DNA of 41,065 nucleotides from Candidatus Neomarinimicrobiota bacterium. GTDB lineage: Bacteria > Fidelibacterota > UBA8477 > JABMPR01. Below, piece after piece: positions 7,488-14,980 of this stretch (position 1 is its first letter; the number at the start of each line of letters is the position of its first letter). The notes beneath the pieces are model-generated. The model saw only the letters and a list, made by a program, of their open reading frames with translations. It was not told where the DNA came from and made no database searches. A program made the translations under genes and the position numbers. Location: positions 1 to 41,065 of the forward strand of contig JADHUM010000037.1 of NCBI GenBank assembly GCA_016784545.1, written 5' to 3'.

Positions 7488-8753
7488 TTAGCGCTTTCCC
7501 ATGAGCTGAAGTAAACCAGCTTCAGCGACCTTTAAATTATGCTGGGTGCGGATTAAATTTGATTTTGCATCCTCATAACTTGCGGTGATTCTCAATACAT
7601 CCAGGATGGAAAGCGACCCGATTTTGTATTGTTCCTGTGCCAGTAGAAGATCCTGCTCAGATGCAGTTAGAATGAGTTGAGAGATGGTCACCGACTCATT
7701 CAAGGCATCCATCTGCTCCAGGGTTTGTGTGAGCTCTTTGCGGAGATTTCTCTCAGAAAGATCATAGTTTTCCATGGCTAGTTTGGCGTTAATCTTCCCT
7801 TGTTCAACCCCCCGACTTGTTCGTGTACCGTTGAAGAGATTCCAATTGAGGGAAAGCCCGACAGACTTAGAGGAGGTACTCTCTCCAAAAACATCACCAA
7901 ATGAAGTAGCGCCATTGTTTCCGTATGCTGCCGACATCCCTAAGGAGGGCATATACCCGGATCTGGCAATTTTTACATTGTAAGCCATAATCTCTTTGTT
8001 CTGTTCCAATAGTTTCAAGGAATGATTGGAGGCAAGCACTTCATCCATGATTTGATCGACTCCCGGGACTACAACTGCCTCCCACACAGGTTCTGCCAGA
8101 GTGAGGGGATCATTTGCTTCGCGGCCCAGGATGATATTGAGATTTCGAGATCGTGATTGGAGATCAACTTCTCCATTTACAATCTGAAGCCGGGCACGTT
8201 CAATATTTACCCGAGTTCTCAGGGTGTCATTCTGTGATGCGGCACCCAATTTGAATCTTTCAAGAGTCAACTGATGCTGATATTCACTGGTGGTGAGATT
8301 CTCACGGTACACATCCAGCAATTGTTGGGTTGAAAGGTAGTTATAATAGGCTGCTTTGATTTGGTAAACGGTGTTGACCTCATAGCTGTCATACTGAATT
8401 GAAGCTGCATCCTGGGCAACTTTGGCCGATTTGAGTGTGTTCCACCAGGCACCCCCATCCCAGATATTTTGCGAGAGGGAGAGTGAGGAGGAATAGCCAT
8501 CATTCCAACCAAGTCCTGCCAGGTCTGTACTGCCGCCTGAAACTGAAAAATTAACCACGGGTAAAACCATACTGATATTGCTTTTGGCTTGTGAGACACT
8601 TCGATCCGTTTCAAAGCGGTTTATTCTTAGAGATTGATTGTTTTCTACGCCGATGCGGATGCAATCATCCAGAGTAATGGGCGAGTTTGATTGACTATAG
8701 CCAGCTAGACTGACCAGAAGGATGAGTAAAGACCCGATTGTGTTTGAGCGCAT
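7488..8753 (-). CDS. TolC-like outer membrane efflux protein
   Basis: A 421-residue outer membrane factor with two OEP repeats: long helices rich in Leu/Gln/Ala and strand segments such as SSSLSLSQNIWDGG and SVGLSLNWNLFNGTRT. The C-terminal part contains EQYKIGSLSILDVL, a typical TolC-family phrase. An N-terminal signal peptide ends near AGYSQS. An ATG 15 nt further upstream (8768) has no ribosome site, whereas the ATG at 8753 is preceded by AGGA at about 6 nt and gives a cleaner signal peptide, so 8753 is preferred. Immediately upstream of the adaptor gene; together they form the export path for the MacB-type pump. Confidence 0.92.
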   Translation of the reverse strand: MRSNTIGSLLILLVSLAGYSQSNSPITLDDCIRIGVENNQSLRINRFETDRSVSQAKSNISMVLPVVNFSVSGGSTDLAGLGWNDGYSSSLSLSQNIWDGGAWWNTLKSAKVAQDAASIQYDSYEVNTVYQIKAAYYNYLSTQQLLDVYRENLTTSEYQHQLTLERFKLGAASQNDTLRTRVNIERARLQIVNGEVDLQSRSRNLNIILGREANDPLTLAEPVWEAVVVPGVDQIMDEVLASNHSLKLLEQNKEIMAYNVKIARSGYMPSLGMSAAYGNNGATSFGDVFGESTSSKSVGLSLNWNLFNGTRTSRGVEQGKINAKLAMENYDLSERNLRKELTQTLEQMDALNESVTISQLILTASEQDLLLAQEQYKIGSLSILDVLRITASYEDAKSNLIRTQHNLKVAEAGLLQLMGKR

Positions 8754-8804
8754 GGAATTTCCTATCATATATTTTATTGATTTGTATGTTATTGAAATGG
8801 GTTC

Positions 8805-9599
8805 TTAGCCCATAGCCACTGAATTGGCTTTCATGAGGGCTGCTCCAATTGAGACGAGGATGAGCCAGGGAAATCCAACAGCCATCATGCCAGTAGCTGT
8901 CGGTTTGTTATAGAGTTTGGCGAACCCAAATCCCATTACCACCATACCCCAGACTCTAAATATGTCGAGTTGATTTAGAAAATGTTTGAGGAAGGTGTCA
9001 ATCTCATCAAACATAAGCCCAGGACTTAATGTGAGACTTGAAGATTCCTTCATGATGATGAGGGGAGTTTTGATCATGAGTTCCAGGGTTCCAACACCGG
9101 GAATCATGTTCATAAAGAATCCATTGCCGCTGATGAGATATGTTAGCATCACCATGGTAAACATCTGGAAGAATTTGATTTTCCCGCCCATACCAAAATT
9201 GCCAACCAGAAGCAAAATTGCTGCAAAGAAGGCCGCCATGACAAAAATCATAGCTGGAATGAATACATAGCCCCACATGTTGCGAAAAGCCAGGGGGTTG
9301 TCTCGTGAGTCCTGGATTTTATCGAGACCTCCATACATTTTATCAAGGATTGCGGTCCTTCTTTCTTCAGGTAGATCGGCGTTATTTTCAATTGAGTTTA
9401 TGGCCTGATTGATTCGAGATTCGCCCTCATCGAGGCTGATATCTCGATAAAATAAAGGCAAAACGATTATTCCAGCCGTCACAATAAGCAGTGGGTAAAG
9501 CCAATCCTTGTAGGAAACCCCGTCAGAGAATCCCTCAAAAGCCTGGCTGGGCGTGAAGAATAAATTCACAATCCGTTGAATGAATGATATGTTTTCCAT
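8805..9599 (-). CDS. Yip1-domain family membrane protein
   Basis: A 264-residue protein with five or so hydrophobic helices. The opening 'FIQRIVNLFFTPSQAFEGFSDGVSYKDWLYPLLIV' is the usual start of bacterial Yip1/YIF1-like proteins, and the LWP-type helices follow. A charged loop (about 50-105, LDEGESRINQAI...) separates helix 1 from the rest. GAGGG lies 9 nt before the ATG. It is the first gene of the efflux operon (51 nt from the TolC-like gene), behind a promoter-like sequence. Function is unknown; bacterial Yip1-like genes often sit beside transporter operons. Confidence 0.75.
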   Translation of the reverse strand: MENISFIQRIVNLFFTPSQAFEGFSDGVSYKDWLYPLLIVTAGIIVLPLFYRDISLDEGESRINQAINSIENNADLPEERRTAILDKMYGGLDKIQDSRDNPLAFRNMWGYVFIPAMIFVMAAFFAAILLLVGNFGMGGKIKFFQMFTMVMLTYLISGNGFFMNMIPGVGTLELMIKTPLIIMKESSSLTLSPGLMFDEIDTFLKHFLNQLDIFRVWGMVVMGFGFAKLYNKPTATGMMAVGFPWLILVSIGAALMKANSVAMG

Positions 9600-9623
9600 G
9601 AGATTTAACCCTCTTGCAATTGG

Positions 9624-9670
9624 GGATCGGTATAGGTGTCATTTTATATCGTTGAAGTGAACCGATCCAA
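9624..9670 (-). promoter_or_regulatory. Promoter of the efflux operon, with flanking inverted repeat
   Basis: On the minus strand TTGGAT (9665-9670), a 16-nt spacer and TATAAA (9643-9648) form a plausible sigma-70-type promoter about 45 nt before the Yip1-like start. An 8-bp inverted repeat, GGATCGGT (9624-9631) and ACCGATCC (9661-9668), brackets the -10 box and overlaps the -35 box, as an operator or 5'-leader stem might. Confidence 0.4.
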
Positions 9671-9763
9671 TTCACTTCTTGTGCTCTATATTTCGGCAAT
9701 GAATATGCCATTTGTTCAAGTCAAGGGTATTACTTTCTGCGTTTTAATTCTTGAACCACTAAC

Positions 9764-10585
9764 TCACTTCAAGGCAAAATGATCCTCCTGATAGCTGGCT
9801 GTCTCTGCTTCCAGGACATCATACTTCATGGTGAACACGTCATCATCATCACCATCCAGGAGACGAATAACAAATCTGACAATTTCACCCTCTGGACGAG
9901 ACCATTCCCGATCTCTCTTCATATCGTTATATATCACATTCACAAGGGAGGGAACACCTTCAATATGATCCTCTTCATAACCCAGTTTGAGACTAAGATC
10001 TTCTCTGGCTCTGGTGATCTTGGATAAGGCAGATGAGTTTGAGGTATAGTATTCTTCAATAACTACATAAACCTTAGAATCTTCGGGATGTATAGTCGTG
10101 ACGACTTTTCTAGCTTTTTGGCCATTAATATTTTTCTCATAGCCCAGAATTTCTCTTACCATTTCCCCGGGCTGATCTATATCATTTTGATCTGACGCCA
10201 TATCAATATGAGTTTCATGTTCTTCTTTTTGCTGGGATTTCTGGTCACGAATTTCTTGGAAAGTAAGTGACTCATATGATGAAGATTCTTGATCATATTG
10301 CCATTGAACTTCATCACAGAGGTTGGATAGAACTACATCAGTATGCTTACCATCTGAATCGCTCACCATCTTGATCAGAGCATTGTGCATCTTGACAGTG
10401 GTAGCTTCCTTTAGCTTGCAACCTGAGAGATAGCTTGAGGTCGAGGTTGATATTTTTCCCACGACCGGAATCTCAATGACCGTTTTTTCCTCTATGTGAT
10501 ATTCCTTATCACCTGCATAAAGGGGGAGGGTATAGGTGAAAAGACCTAAAATAATTGCAAGGATTAAAGCAGTTCTAGTTTTCAT
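9764..10585 (-). CDS. Secreted protein of unknown function
   Basis: A 273-residue protein with a clear signal peptide (MKTRTALILAIILGLFTYTLPLYAG). The mature part starts KEYHIEEKTVIEIPVVG, is acidic and Gln/Ser-rich in the middle, and contains only two Cys (SGCKLKE and NLCDEV). The segment EILGYEKNINGQKARKVVTTIHPEDSKVYVVIEEYYT resembles the repeated 'G..I.G..A....v' pattern of DUF4412-like periplasmic proteins, but I cannot assign it. The open frame extends 69 nt further upstream into the permease gene; 10585 is chosen because of the signal peptide and GGAG upstream. It is 32 nt downstream of the ABC-2 permease and so in the regulator-ATPase-permease operon, perhaps as its substrate or sensor (inference). 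Confidence 0.7.
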   Translation of the reverse strand: MKTRTALILAIILGLFTYTLPLYAGDKEYHIEEKTVIEIPVVGKISTSTSSYLSGCKLKEATTVKMHNALIKMVSDSDGKHTDVVLSNLCDEVQWQYDQESSSYESLTFQEIRDQKSQQKEEHETHIDMASDQNDIDQPGEMVREILGYEKNINGQKARKVVTTIHPEDSKVYVVIEEYYTSNSSALSKITRAREDLSLKLGYEEDHIEGVPSLVNVIYNDMKRDREWSRPEGEIVRFVIRLLDGDDDDVFTMKYDVLEAETASYQEDHFALK

Positions 10586-10617
10586 AATAATTTCTCTTTC
10601 TCCAAAGTTCCAGGATT

Positions 10618-11616
10618 CTATCCTGTTGGTATGTTTTTGCGATACACGTGCCATATGCCATAATAAAGCAAGGCGGATACCAAAACAGAAATAGCTGTAT
10701 CCATATTAAAGATATATGCCCAAAAATTCCCGTATATAGCCATATCGGAATCGAACCCTTTTTCCATGATTTCCCATTGATCGATAATGACCTGGTTGAA
10801 ACCCCAGAAAAACTTCCCGATGGTTTTTAACAGGGCGGCACTCTGGAATATGATAGCCCAGCTGATTGACAGAAGAATGGGTGCACCGATTCCAATCAGG
10901 AGGGGGCGTCCTTTCACATAGGTTCCCACCAGCATCAGGAACAGGGCAAGTGGTGCCATGTGGATGGCTGCAAAAATGAGATAGCCAAACCAATCCCAGA
11001 TAAGTCTGAAGTAGGATATTTGACTCAAGATCAAACCAGCCAGAGAAGAAAAGGGTTCACCCATGATCCAGATAGCCATTCGAATGAACATGAGATATTC
11101 CAGCGAAAGGAAGAGTGTTAATCCAATCACACCGACAAGTCCAGCACCTATTTTGGAGCCGAGAAGCATATGATCATTTACAGGTAGGCTGCGATAAAAG
11201 AGGGTACTGTTGTCAGCACGCTCCTTGTAAATGGCATCTGAAAAGTAGAACATGCTCAGGAAAAGGATGAATGCAAAGGTGCCCATCATTCCAAAACGGA
11301 GACCGAAGGCAACAGGCACGGCGACTTTACTGAGCATCTTTTCAACACTGCGGGGAGCGTCCTTCCCATCAATGGTAATCTCAAGATCGTTTCCATTCAG
11401 GCGGATATCCAGATCAACTTCTTCATCGTCATTGAATTGAAAATCCTCTAATATGATATGCCCTTCCTGATCCAATTTTTCATGGAAAAAGTCTGATCCA
11501 CGGGATACCGACAGCAACATGAGCAGGTTTAGAAAGGTGATGACCAGGATGGTTCCGATGATGACCCTTTGCCATTCCAGCCATTCACGTTTAAAAAGAA
11601 CCAATAACTGTTTCAT
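10618..11616 (-). CDS. ABC-2 type transporter permease
   Basis: A 332-residue membrane protein. The first helix (VIIGTILVITFLNLLMLLSV) is followed by an acidic extracytoplasmic loop of about 60 residues with 'GNDLEITIDGKDAPRSVEKMLS'. Then come five or so helices with the ABC-2 pattern 'YFSDAIYKERADNSTLFYRSLPVNDHMLLGSKI', in which the ERADNSTLFYRSLPV stretch corresponds to the conserved coupling region. Its start overlaps the stop of the ATPase gene by 4 nt (ATGA), so translational coupling is likely. Partner of the 11613-12473 ATPase; substrate unknown. Confidence 0.85.
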   Translation of the reverse strand: MKQLLVLFKREWLEWQRVIIGTILVITFLNLLMLLSVSRGSDFFHEKLDQEGHIILEDFQFNDDEEVDLDIRLNGNDLEITIDGKDAPRSVEKMLSKVAVPVAFGLRFGMMGTFAFILFLSMFYFSDAIYKERADNSTLFYRSLPVNDHMLLGSKIGAGLVGVIGLTLFLSLEYLMFIRMAIWIMGEPFSSLAGLILSQISYFRLIWDWFGYLIFAAIHMAPLALFLMLVGTYVKGRPLLIGIGAPILLSISWAIIFQSAALLKTIGKFFWGFNQVIIDQWEIMEKGFDSDMAIYGNFWAYIFNMDTAISVLVSALLYYGIWHVYRKNIPTG

Positions 11617-12473
11617 GACTCACCTCCCATAAGAGCGACAAATATGTCAGCGACAGAGGGTGTCTGGATTTCACCCAGACCGACCAACGCTTTGCTCTCA
11701 GTGTTTTCAAGTAAAAAGACTCTCCGCCCAAGGATACCGTACTCGCTTATCGGTTTGAGTTGTTCTCTCAGCGCTTCTACCTGATCGGCTGGAACGGTTA
11801 TCTGGGTAAATCGCTGGCTCAGCTCATCGATACTGGCGTAGAGCAGGATTTTACCTCTGTTGATAAAAATGACATCAGAGAGGATATGCTCCACCTCTTC
11901 GATTTGGTGTGTAGAGATGAGAACGGATTTTTCTTCATCGAAGTAATCTTCCAAAACGCTGGTATACAGTTGTTTTCTGAAAAGGATATCCAGGCCGTGG
12001 GTGGGCTCATCCAGGATGAGTAAATTGGTGTCTGCAGCCAGAGTAACCGCAAGATGTAATTGGGTTTTCATCCCCTTGCTCAGGGACTTGATCTTTTTAT
12101 CCATTGATATGGTTGTGGATTTCAGAAAGCTCTCTGCTTTTTCGCGATGAAACCCGGGATGAATTCCTTCCAGGAAACTGAGGAGCTCTTTGACTTTCAT
12201 CCAAGATGGTAGCACAGCTATATCATGAATAACTCCCGTTTTTTCCATGAGTGCAGCACGTTGAGTCCGTGGCTCAAAGTCCAGCACTTTTGCTTCGCCC
12301 TGATAATCCAACTCGCCGGTGATGGCTCTCAGGAGGGTGGTTTTACCTGCGCCATTGGGACCGACGAGACCGACGATTCTTCCAGGTGGAATCTGGATGC
12401 TGACACCATCAAGTGCTTTAAGATCACCATAGGATTTGCTGACATTCGTTAATTCAATAAGGGCAGACATCAT
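11613..12473 (-). CDS. ABC transporter ATPase (YtrB-like)
   Basis: A 286-residue ATPase: Walker A GPNGAGKT (38-45), signature LSKGM (131-135), Walker B with LLILDEPTHGLD (about 152-162), and switch His in STHQIEEVEH. The DEPTHGLD and LSKGMKTQLHLA wording is typical of ATPases encoded next to GntR/YtrA-type regulators. It overlaps the regulator and permease genes by 4 nt on each side. It energises the ABC-2 permease, giving an exporter of the YtrBC type, possibly for an envelope-active compound (inference from family). Confidence 0.9.
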   Translation of the reverse strand: MMSALIELTNVSKSYGDLKALDGVSIQIPPGRIVGLVGPNGAGKTTLLRAITGELDYQGEAKVLDFEPRTQRAALMEKTGVIHDIAVLPSWMKVKELLSFLEGIHPGFHREKAESFLKSTTISMDKKIKSLSKGMKTQLHLAVTLAADTNLLILDEPTHGLDILFRKQLYTSVLEDYFDEEKSVLISTHQIEEVEHILSDVIFINRGKILLYASIDELSQRFTQITVPADQVEALREQLKPISEYGILGRRVFLLENTESKALVGLGEIQTPSVADIFVALMGGES

Positions 12474-12838
12474 ACTCCCTCCCCGTAATTCTTTTGGATA
12501 AGTTCGATGAGATCAGATTGGGAAATGGAAAGCAATTGAGCTTCCTGAACCAAAGCCTGAATAGTTTCGTTTTTAAAGCGTTCGCTGGCGCTTTGATTAA
12601 GCTGTTTGCGAGCACTTTTCTGGACAAACATGCCCAGTCCTCTTCTTTTTTCCAAAAGACCCTCCTGAATCAGTAATTGGGTTGCATTTAAAACGGTCTG
12701 AGGATTCAGGCCATACTCGACAGATATTTGTCTGACTGAGGGGATTGCTGTTTCAGCAGGAAGCGCCCCTGAGAGTATGTCCTGGCGAATAGACTCAGCC
12801 AGTTGTTGGTAGATCGGTGTTTTTTGATCAAAGTTCAT
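12470..12838 (-). CDS. GntR family transcriptional regulator, YtrA type
   Basis: A 122-residue short GntR regulator: a winged helix-turn-helix of about 70 residues (IRQDILSGALPAETAIPSVRQISVEYGLNPQTV...LIQEGLLEKRRGLGMFV) plus a short helical tail for dimerisation, the YtrA subfamily size. The start MNFDQKTPIYQQLAESIRQ is typical, and AGGTGA precedes it. First gene of the regulator-ATPase-permease-secreted protein operon; most likely an autorepressor acting at the inverted repeat in its own promoter. Confidence 0.92.
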   Translation of the reverse strand: MNFDQKTPIYQQLAESIRQDILSGALPAETAIPSVRQISVEYGLNPQTVLNATQLLIQEGLLEKRRGLGMFVQKSARKQLNQSASERFKNETIQALVQEAQLLSISQSDLIELIQKNYGEGV

Positions 12839-12853
12839 TTTCTTTCACCTCTT

Positions 12854-12898
12854 TTGGTGTTCTACATTACTATAACACCAATACAATACAAGATGCAA
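12854..12898 (-). promoter_or_regulatory. Promoter and likely YtrA-type operator
   Basis: On the minus strand TTGCAT (12893-12898), an 18-nt spacer and TATAGT (12869-12874) form a promoter. A perfect 8-bp inverted repeat, TTGGTGTT (12854-12861) and AACACCAA (12874-12881) with a 12-nt spacer, covers the -10 region. The geometry resembles the widely spaced YtrA operators, so binding would block RNA polymerase. Confidence 0.6.
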
Positions 12899-13021
12899 GA
12901 ACTTTTTACACAAGATATGTAATCATTTAGGAGATCAAGGTGAACCTGCTGGAGGACTTTCCAAAGGCGGGGTAGTCAATAGATTTGACTGGATGAGATT
13001 TACAAAGGTGTAATCGACTTC

Positions 13022-14023
13022 CTACTCAAAGGGATAGCAAAAACCCCACTCCTTACGCATGGTATCCATGATTTCCATGATGGCAACAGTCTCATTCAGG
13101 GGTATAATGGGACTCTCTATTTCGCCGGACTGGATGCAGCGGGCAACCTCCAGGACCTGATATATGAATCCCTGCTCATGGTTATTTCCCTGAACCTCCA
13201 GAGTATCCTTTATCTCATTGCTACCGTCATGTCTGAAAAGGGTAAATTGCGATCCACCTGAAAATTTTGGGAAATTAATGTAACCTTTAGATCCGTAAAT
13301 CATGGCTTCACTCACCATTTTCAAGTTATAGCTGGTACTTATATTAGCCAGGCAGCCTGAGGGAAACCTAAACATGTAATTTGATAATTCATCCACACCT
13401 GACTCGCTGAAACGTGTCATGGATTTTATCTCAACTGGTAATTCACCCAGGATATAGCAGACAAAGGAGATGGCATAAATACCCATATCAAGGGTAACAC
13501 CGCCAGCCAGATCTGGATCATTGAGTCGTTTTTCATAATCTGGACCCACAAAGCCACCATAAGAAATATTGATTTGCTTAATCTCCCCAAGTTCTGATTC
13601 TACAATTTTAGCTTTTATCATATTCACACTGGGCAGGAATCGGGTCCAGATGGCTTCCATTAAAAACAGATGATGGGATCGGGCGATGTTCACGAGTTCC
13701 CGGGCCTCCACGGAGTTGACGGTAAAGGCCTTCTCAATCAGCACATGTTTTCCGGATTCCAGAGCTAACTTGGCATTCTCAAAATGGAAATTATGGGTGG
13801 TAGCCACATAAATGATATCAACTTCTGAACTATTCACAATCTCCTGATAAGTGAATACATGCTTAACCGAGTACTTTTTGCCAAATGCTACTGCTCTGGA
13901 ATGTGACTTCGATGCCACGGCAACGAGCTGATTCTGAGGAGTTATCTTGAGGACATTGGCCATTGTATGGGCGATGTTTCCAAGTCCCATAATCCCCCAT
14001 TTAAGAGTTTTTGCATTGTTCAT
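13022..14023 (-). CDS. Gfo/Idh/MocA family NAD(P)-dependent oxidoreductase
   Basis: A 333-residue dehydrogenase with an N-terminal Rossmann fold (WGIMGLGNIAHTMA). The catalytic/cofactor Lys motif is EKAF (K98), and the C-terminal substrate domain has GGVTLDMGIYAISF (about 174-187; D179 and Y183 are candidate active-site residues). The wording is closest to the dimeric dihydrodiol dehydrogenase/sugar dehydrogenase branch. No strong ribosome site is visible before the ATG. It stands alone on the minus strand, 183 nt from the GntR operon. Substrate cannot be told from sequence; a sugar or inositol is typical for the family. Confidence 0.9.
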   Translation of the reverse strand: MNNAKTLKWGIMGLGNIAHTMANVLKITPQNQLVAVASKSHSRAVAFGKKYSVKHVFTYQEIVNSSEVDIIYVATTHNFHFENAKLALESGKHVLIEKAFTVNSVEARELVNIARSHHLFLMEAIWTRFLPSVNMIKAKIVESELGEIKQINISYGGFVGPDYEKRLNDPDLAGGVTLDMGIYAISFVCYILGELPVEIKSMTRFSESGVDELSNYMFRFPSGCLANISTSYNLKMVSEAMIYGSKGYINFPKFSGGSQFTLFRHDGSNEIKDTLEVQGNNHEQGFIYQVLEVARCIQSGEIESPIIPLNETVAIMEIMDTMRKEWGFCYPFE

Positions 14024-14395
14024 TGAAGAGATGTTCCTATTGTCAGAATTTCAATAACTTGAGGCTCTGCTGTCCGAAAGCAATTTAGATGTGTATGATT
14101 TAACCTAAGAATTGAGGTGAGTTATCCAACATTTAGGAAGTAGTTTTTCTGGAAACTTCCCTTCAAATTAATGATAGATATGGGAAACAATTTTTTCTAA
14201 GTTCCACGACGATCATGATTACGGGATCATCATGAATTGACATCGAGGTATTGAAAAAACAATTACTTGCTATAGAGTACTTGCAATCCCGCTTCTGCGG
14301 GGAGGGAATTGCATTCTGACTTGTCTGCGCTTCCGGATCAATTTTTCTGCTTCAGCACAACGTTCAATTGATATGAATCTCATGATGGGGAAGTC
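14024..14395. other. 372-nt intergenic region between divergent genes
   Basis: No convincing gene. A weak plus-strand promoter is possible at 14251-14276 (TTGAAA, 14-nt spacer, extended -10 TGC-TATAGA). About 7 nt after it, at 14283-14312, is a hairpin-forming stretch (GCAAT-CCCGC-TTCT-GCGGG...ATTGC) that would open the leader of the pilin-like gene. AT-rich elsewhere, with clustered GATCAT/ATGATC half-repeats near 14210-14235. Confidence 0.4.
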
Positions 14396-14857
14396 GTGAC
14401 GTGGGAAGTTATGGGATTAGCTAAACATTTAAATTCAAACAAGAATAATGGCTATAGCCTGGTTGAGGTTGTTTTGTCCGCCGTCCTGCTCTCTGTGGTT
14501 GCTGTGGGCTCATACCAGATTTACAATCACGTTCGCTGGGAAGCCGATGCCGGTAGGCGCGATCAGTTGGCCTGGACTAATATGGCTACCCGTATGGCTA
14601 TTGCAGTTGATATGGATTATTTCACAATTCAAGATAGCATGCCTGAATATTCAGTCCCCATCACCCTGGATGGGATGCAGGGCTATCGCACCACAACAGT
14701 CAGAGGAGTGGATGACCCCTTTGATGGTGTTGCCCCCCTGGACACCTCCCTACCAGATTATCTCAAGGTTACAGTCATGTTCGCCTGGTTTGAGCCTGAC
14801 AATATCAGAGACAGCTTAAGTGTCAGCATTTCTGAGGAGCGTGGTTGGGCTTATTAA
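14396..14857 (+). CDS. Type IV pilin-like protein (prepilin N-terminal motif)
   Basis: A 153-residue protein with a basic leader followed by the prepilin peptidase site and hydrophobic helix GYSLVEVVLSAVLLSVVAVGS: Gly at -1 and Glu at +5 of the mature chain, as in type IV pilins and type II secretion pseudopilins. The rest is a globular domain without Cys. The start is uncertain: GTG at 14396 after GGGGAAG, or ATG at 14411 after GGGAAG. No other pilus or secretion genes are in this window, so it is isolated. A terminator follows it. It could be a minor pilin or a pseudopilin; which, cannot be told here. Confidence 0.75.
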   Translation: MTWEVMGLAKHLNSNKNNGYSLVEVVLSAVLLSVVAVGSYQIYNHVRWEADAGRRDQLAWTNMATRMAIAVDMDYFTIQDSMPEYSVPITLDGMQGYRTTTVRGVDDPFDGVAPLDTSLPDYLKVTVMFAWFEPDNIRDSLSVSISEERGWAY

Positions 14858-14910
14858 GGAATAAACTTTCCTCCAGGTAAGTCTGATTGATCCCCTTTCA
14901 ATCAAATAAC

Positions 14911-14945
14911 AAAAAAAGGCGAGGAGTACATCCTCGCCTTTTTTG
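14911..14945. terminator. Bidirectional intrinsic terminator
   Basis: AAAAAAAGGCGAGGA and TCCTCGCCTTTTTT form a long stem with a short GTACA loop, preceded by A-run and followed by T-run on both strands. It separates the convergent pilin-like gene and the large secreted protein gene. Confidence 0.9.
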
Positions 14946-14980
14946 ATATATACTCAGGGGAAGCCCCTGCAAAATGAGTC

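Noticed and set aside
10586-10654. Upstream extension of the secreted protein gene into the permease gene
   Set aside because: The signal peptide begins at the internal ATG at 10585, which has its own ribosome site.
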